Both the position numbers and the translations under genes were made by a program. 59,984 nucleotides of DNA from SIG452 sp045631485 (lineage in GTDB: Bacteria > Bacillota > Clostridia > UMGS1840). Positions 57,504 to 59,984 of this stretch are shown here, in pieces. The DNA lies in the NCBI GenBank assembly GCA_045631485.1, contig JAZQUU010000030.1:1-59984 (forward strand). Direction: 5' to 3'. The notes below the pieces were generated by a model, which saw nothing but the letters and a program-made list of their open reading frames with translations, did no database searches and was not told the origin of the DNA. Position 1 is the stretch's first letter, and each line of letters opens with the position of its first letter.

Positions 57504-57532
57504 TTGCTATTTTTCACCATTTGTGATATACT
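57504..57532 (+). promoter_or_regulatory. tmk promoter
   Basis: TTGCTA (57504-57509), 17 bp, TATACT (57527-57532). Confidence 0.6.
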
Positions 57533-57578
57533 TATATTATAGTATGAACTTTTATGGAAAAAGGAGTTTATTAAAAAA

Positions 57579-58247
57579 ATGGCAAAGTTGATTGTAATTG
57601 AAGGCACCGACGCCAGTGGAAAACAAACCCAGTCTGAGCTTTTGTATGAATATTTTAAAAAAGAGAATACTAAAGTAATAAAGCTTTGCTTCCCCGATTA
57701 TGAAAGTCCGTCATCCTCTTTGGTGAAAATGTACCTAAACGGCGATTTCGGCAAAACCGCAGACAGTGTGGACGGAAAAATCGCTTCCATTTTCTATGCG
57801 GCAGACCGTTATGCTTCCTTTAAAACCAAATGGGAAGACGTTGTAAACGACCCGGATGCAGTGATTATTTTTGACCGTTATGTCACCTCCAATATGATTC
57901 ATCAGGCGGTAAAAGTCACCGACACCAAAGAAAAAGACGAATTTTTATCCTGGTTGTTTGAATTGGAGTACGGCATTTTCAAACTCCCTCAGCCCGACCA
58001 TATTATTTTCTTGAATATGCCTCCCGAACACGCTATGGAATTGATGAAAGACCGTGCCAACAAAATCACCAACGAATCCGCCAAGGATATTCACGAATCG
58101 GATGAAGCATATCTTCGGGCCTGCTATGATAACGCTTGTTACGTAGCGGATAAGTATAACTGGACGGTAATCCCTTGTGCCAAAGATGGCAAAATCCGTT
58201 CCATCGAGGAAATTCAGGACGAAATCAGGAGTTATGTATGCAACTAA
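57579..58247 (+). CDS. tmk: Thymidylate kinase
   Basis: 222 residues. Phosphorylates dTMP to dTDP. Seen: P-loop VIEGTDASGKQTQSELL near the N-terminus, the DR(Y/F) motif in IIFDRYVTSNMIHQ, and a lid region DRANKITNESAKDIHESD. AAAAAGGAG is ~11 bp before the ATG. It overlaps the next gene by 10 bp. The P-loop and DRY motif fit dTMP kinase; the relatively long spacing before the lid resembles the Clostridial subgroup often annotated as deoxynucleoside kinase-like. Confidence 0.9.
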   Translation: MAKLIVIEGTDASGKQTQSELLYEYFKKENTKVIKLCFPDYESPSSSLVKMYLNGDFGKTADSVDGKIASIFYAADRYASFKTKWEDVVNDPDAVIIFDRYVTSNMIHQAVKVTDTKEKDEFLSWLFELEYGIFKLPQPDHIIFLNMPPEHAMELMKDRANKITNESAKDIHESDEAYLRACYDNACYVADKYNWTVIPCAKDGKIRSIEEIQDEIRSYVCN

Positions 58248-59122
58248 AACCCCTCACCATTGAAGACAGAAGTTTATTCTATCAATACTATACCGAAAAT
58301 CCCGCCAAATGTTCCTACCTAAGCTTTGCCAACCTCTTTTTATGGAAGGATGCGGAGGACATTCATTATTTTGAATATACTCATCATTTGGTGGTAACGG
58401 GCAAAAGCCTCTATAACGGGAAGCGTTATTTTATGATGCCCTTAGGCGGTTGCCTTTGCGCCAAATTAAAAGCGTATCTGGACGAAAATTTCGGGACAGA
58501 TTATCATATCTACGGGATTACGGCAACCGATTTGGAATCCGTCCGCCAAAACTGTGGCGAAATTTTTCAAATCAATCGGGAACGGGATATGGATAACTAT
58601 GTCTATACCACCGAGAAGCTCGGTTCCTTGTCCGGCAAAAAGCTTCACGGCAAACGAAATCACATCAATAAATTTAAAGAATTATATCCCAACCACGCTT
58701 ATGAACCTTTAACGGCAGATAATCTGGAAAAGATACGTCCCTTTATCGAAGAGTGGTACCAAAAGAAAGCCGAAACCGATGATTCTGTTTTAACCGAAAA
58801 AACGGCACTGGAAAATGCGCTGGAGCATTTTGAAGCCTTGCAGTTAAAAGGCGGAATGCTTCTGGTGGATGAAAAACCGGTTGCTTTCACCATCGGCGAA
58901 CAGTTAAACGAGGATACCGCCCTCATTCATTTTGAAAAGGCGGACACCGACTATCAGGGTGCCTATCCCATGATTAACCAACAGTTTGTGCAGCACGCCT
59001 GGAGCCACCTTGCCTACATCAACCGTGAAGACGATATGGGCATCGAGGGACTAAGAAAGGCAAAACTCAGTTATTATCCGGATTTGATGGTGGAAATGTA
59101 TTCTGCCACTCCTACGGCTTGA
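58238..59122 (+). CDS. DUF2156 protein (phosphatidylglycerol lysyltransferase C-terminal-like)
   Basis: 294 residues. GNAT-like fold of the DUF2156 family, which forms the aminoacyl-transfer part of MprF; stand-alone members without the membrane part are of unknown function. Seen: CSYLSFANLFLWKD, the LSGKKLHGKRNHINKFKELYP motif, FTIGEQLNEDTALIHFEKAD, GAYPMINQQF and NREDDMGIEGLRKAKLSYYP. ATG at 58238, AGGAG 6 bp upstream, overlapping tmk by 10 bp. The final codons (CCT ACG GCT TGA) come from the start of a long A repeat (TACGGCTTGA), so the repeat supplies the stop codon. Confidence 0.88.
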   Translation: MQLKPLTIEDRSLFYQYYTENPAKCSYLSFANLFLWKDAEDIHYFEYTHHLVVTGKSLYNGKRYFMMPLGGCLCAKLKAYLDENFGTDYHIYGITATDLESVRQNCGEIFQINRERDMDNYVYTTEKLGSLSGKKLHGKRNHINKFKELYPNHAYEPLTADNLEKIRPFIEEWYQKKAETDDSVLTEKTALENALEHFEALQLKGGMLLVDEKPVAFTIGEQLNEDTALIHFEKADTDYQGAYPMINQQFVQHAWSHLAYINREDDMGIEGLRKAKLSYYPDLMVEMYSATPTA

Positions 59123-59330
59123 AAAAGAATATAGAACGCAAAAGGCATGGATTTATTTCCATGTCTTTTTTTATAAGGTGAAAATTTGTTAGCACAAATT
59201 TTGATTAGAATGCCTTTTGCTATCCGCAAACCTCACCACTCGGCGTACACTCGGTACGCCTTCGGGTACTATCGAAACAAGTTTCGATTCGGTTTGCAAA
59301 TTCTATGCCCTTTTTCTGCACCTTACATCA
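59113..59330 (+). repeat. Long form of repeat A overlapping the end of the DUF2156 gene
   Basis: TACGGCTTGAAAAAG, AAAGGCATGGATT...TCCATGTCTTTTTT, AAGGTGAAAATTTGTTAG and ACAAATTTTGATTAGAATG, A core with GGCGTAC-ACTCG-GTACGCC, then GAAACAAGTTTC and TTTTTCTGCACCTTA. Confidence 0.82.
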
Positions 59331-59345
59331 CGACATAAAACATTG

Positions 59346-59411
59346 GCTTAAATGGATAACCCCTGCGGGTTCGGTTTCTCCATTTTGCATCCTTTTCTCA
59401 TCGCCTTACAT
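59346..59411 (+). repeat. Partial A repeat (3' half)
   Basis: GGATAACCCCTGCGGGTTCGG, CATCCTTTTCTCATCGCCTTA. The 5' half and the GTAC hairpin are missing. Confidence 0.65.
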
Positions 59412-59425
59412 TATATATAATAAGA

Positions 59426-59459
59426 AAAGACGAAGTTTTCAAATAAAAACTTCGTCTTT
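59426..59459. terminator. Intrinsic terminator
   Basis: AAAGACGAAGTTTT (59426-59439) pairs with AAAACTTCGTCTTT (59446-59459). Confidence 0.8.
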
Positions 59460-59467
59460 ATATTTTT

Positions 59468-59555
59468 GTAGGGGACGCCGTCCTCGGCGTCCCGTTTCCT
59501 GCTCACGAACAACGAATCGAAAAAATTCGTAGGGGAGGGGTTCCACCCTCTCCCG
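59468..59555 (+). repeat. Two family C units
   Basis: GTAGGGGACGCCG-TCCT-CGGCGTCCCG (59468-59494) and GTAGGGGAGGGG-TTCCA-CCCTCTCCCG (59529-59555). From 59556 to 59729 only A/T-rich sequence without a recognised feature. Confidence 0.75.
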
Positions 59556-59729
59556 TACATCAATGAACAACACTTCATCGGTAAGCGTATAAATTCCATG
59601 AAAAATATCGTCTAAAGAAAAAATATTGGAATTTATGGAAAATCCATTGTTTAAAAATTGTCCAAAACCCGCTGATTACAACGGTTTTAAAACATTTGAA
59701 AAATTTTTTAAAAAAATTTAAAAAAACTA

Positions 59730-59758
59730 TTGACATTTTGGAAAAAGGGTGCTATAAT
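59730..59758 (+). promoter_or_regulatory. Ribosomal RNA operon promoter
   Basis: TTGACA (59730-59735), 17 bp, TATAAT (59753-59758), preceded by an A/T-rich UP-like tract. The leader 59765-59934 contains GCTGTCTCGGAAGACAGC (hairpin) and TCTTGAAAACTGAATAAC, a phrase common in Bacillota pre-rRNA leaders. Confidence 0.88.
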
Positions 59759-59934
59759 AGTCTAGCTGTCTCGGAAGACAGCAAATGAATCTTGAAAACT
59801 GAATAACATAATGGACCTTGAAAATTCTAGAGTTTTTATTTAGAGAACTACGAACGAAATCAAGTAAATCGAGGAAAAGAAAAAGCGAAGCGAAAAGCTA
59901 GCGAACTTAAATTGTTTATTTTTTTAATGGAAAT

Positions 59935-59984
<50 letters not shown>

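Overview
The window looks like the chromosomal origin region of an uncultured, probably anaerobic Bacillota (Clostridia-type) bacterium. Evidence seen directly: a parA-parB-serS-dnaA-dnaN order with parS-like sites and DnaA boxes, strong AAGGAGG-type ribosome sites, TTGACA/TATAAT promoters, a SpoIIE-type sporulation phosphatase, IreB/RuvX/YrzB genes, HisZ, copper-amine-oxidase-type surface domains, meso-DAP dehydrogenase, and a 16S rRNA gene starting at the right edge. Placement below class level would be a guess.

Layout. 1-5.7 kb: ilvE end, a DivIVA-like coiled coil, gpsA, corA, mtaB. 5.7-12.9 kb: origin block, with a small membrane protein, three parS-like sites, parA, parB, serS, dnaA, oriC and dnaN. 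13-20 kb: hisZ-hisG-hisH, rnc, a PLP aminotransferase, trpS, a compact repeat-bounded DUF559 nuclease gene and a DUF4432 sugar epimerase-like gene. 20-32.7 kb: trmB(-), spoIIE, ireB(-), rpsB-tsf, pyrH, carA and a carB-dapF fusion. 32.8-38.8 kb, mostly minus strand: clpE-like, yrzB, ruvX, a Dabb protein and a CapD-type nucleotide-sugar dehydratase. 39-44 kb: a capsule control operon (Wzz-like adaptor, tyrosine kinase, PHP phosphatase) running into PqqD-like, S26-like peptidase and ABC exporter genes. 44.4-48.5 kb: secreted proteins with copper-amine-oxidase-N, cohesin-like and dockerin-like modules plus a 53-residue peptide. 49-59 kb: murD, two M42 peptidases, metA, malic enzyme, a structured RNA before a Cys-rich protein, ddh(-), tmk and a DUF2156 protein. 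The rRNA promoter and 16S start close the window.

The intergenic space is packed with four families of small palindromic repeats, named here A, B, C and D. A: about 120 bp, placed directly after stop codons in gene orientation, with a GGCGTAC/GTACGCC hairpin whose stem covaries. B: AT-rich inverted arms (AATAATGAATAAT type) around GGTGGC...GCCACC with two swappable hairpins. C: GTAGGG...CCCTAC borders around highly variable hairpins. D: a CTTCCCCTNNAGGGGAAG palindrome, a variable hairpin, then GATGAGGTG. C and D copies are nested inside B loops. One D pair encloses the DUF559 nuclease gene so tightly that the left repeat supplies its ribosome site and the right repeat its stop codon.

The most unexpected coding result is carA/carB-dapF. 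CarA has lost the glutaminase Cys and His, CarB has Gly where a metal-binding Glu of the first ATP-grasp site is expected, and CarB is fused in frame to a DapF whose first catalytic Cys is Gly. A ddh gene 24 kb away could make meso-DAP without DapF. All functional calls are family recognition from sequence alone; no database search was run.
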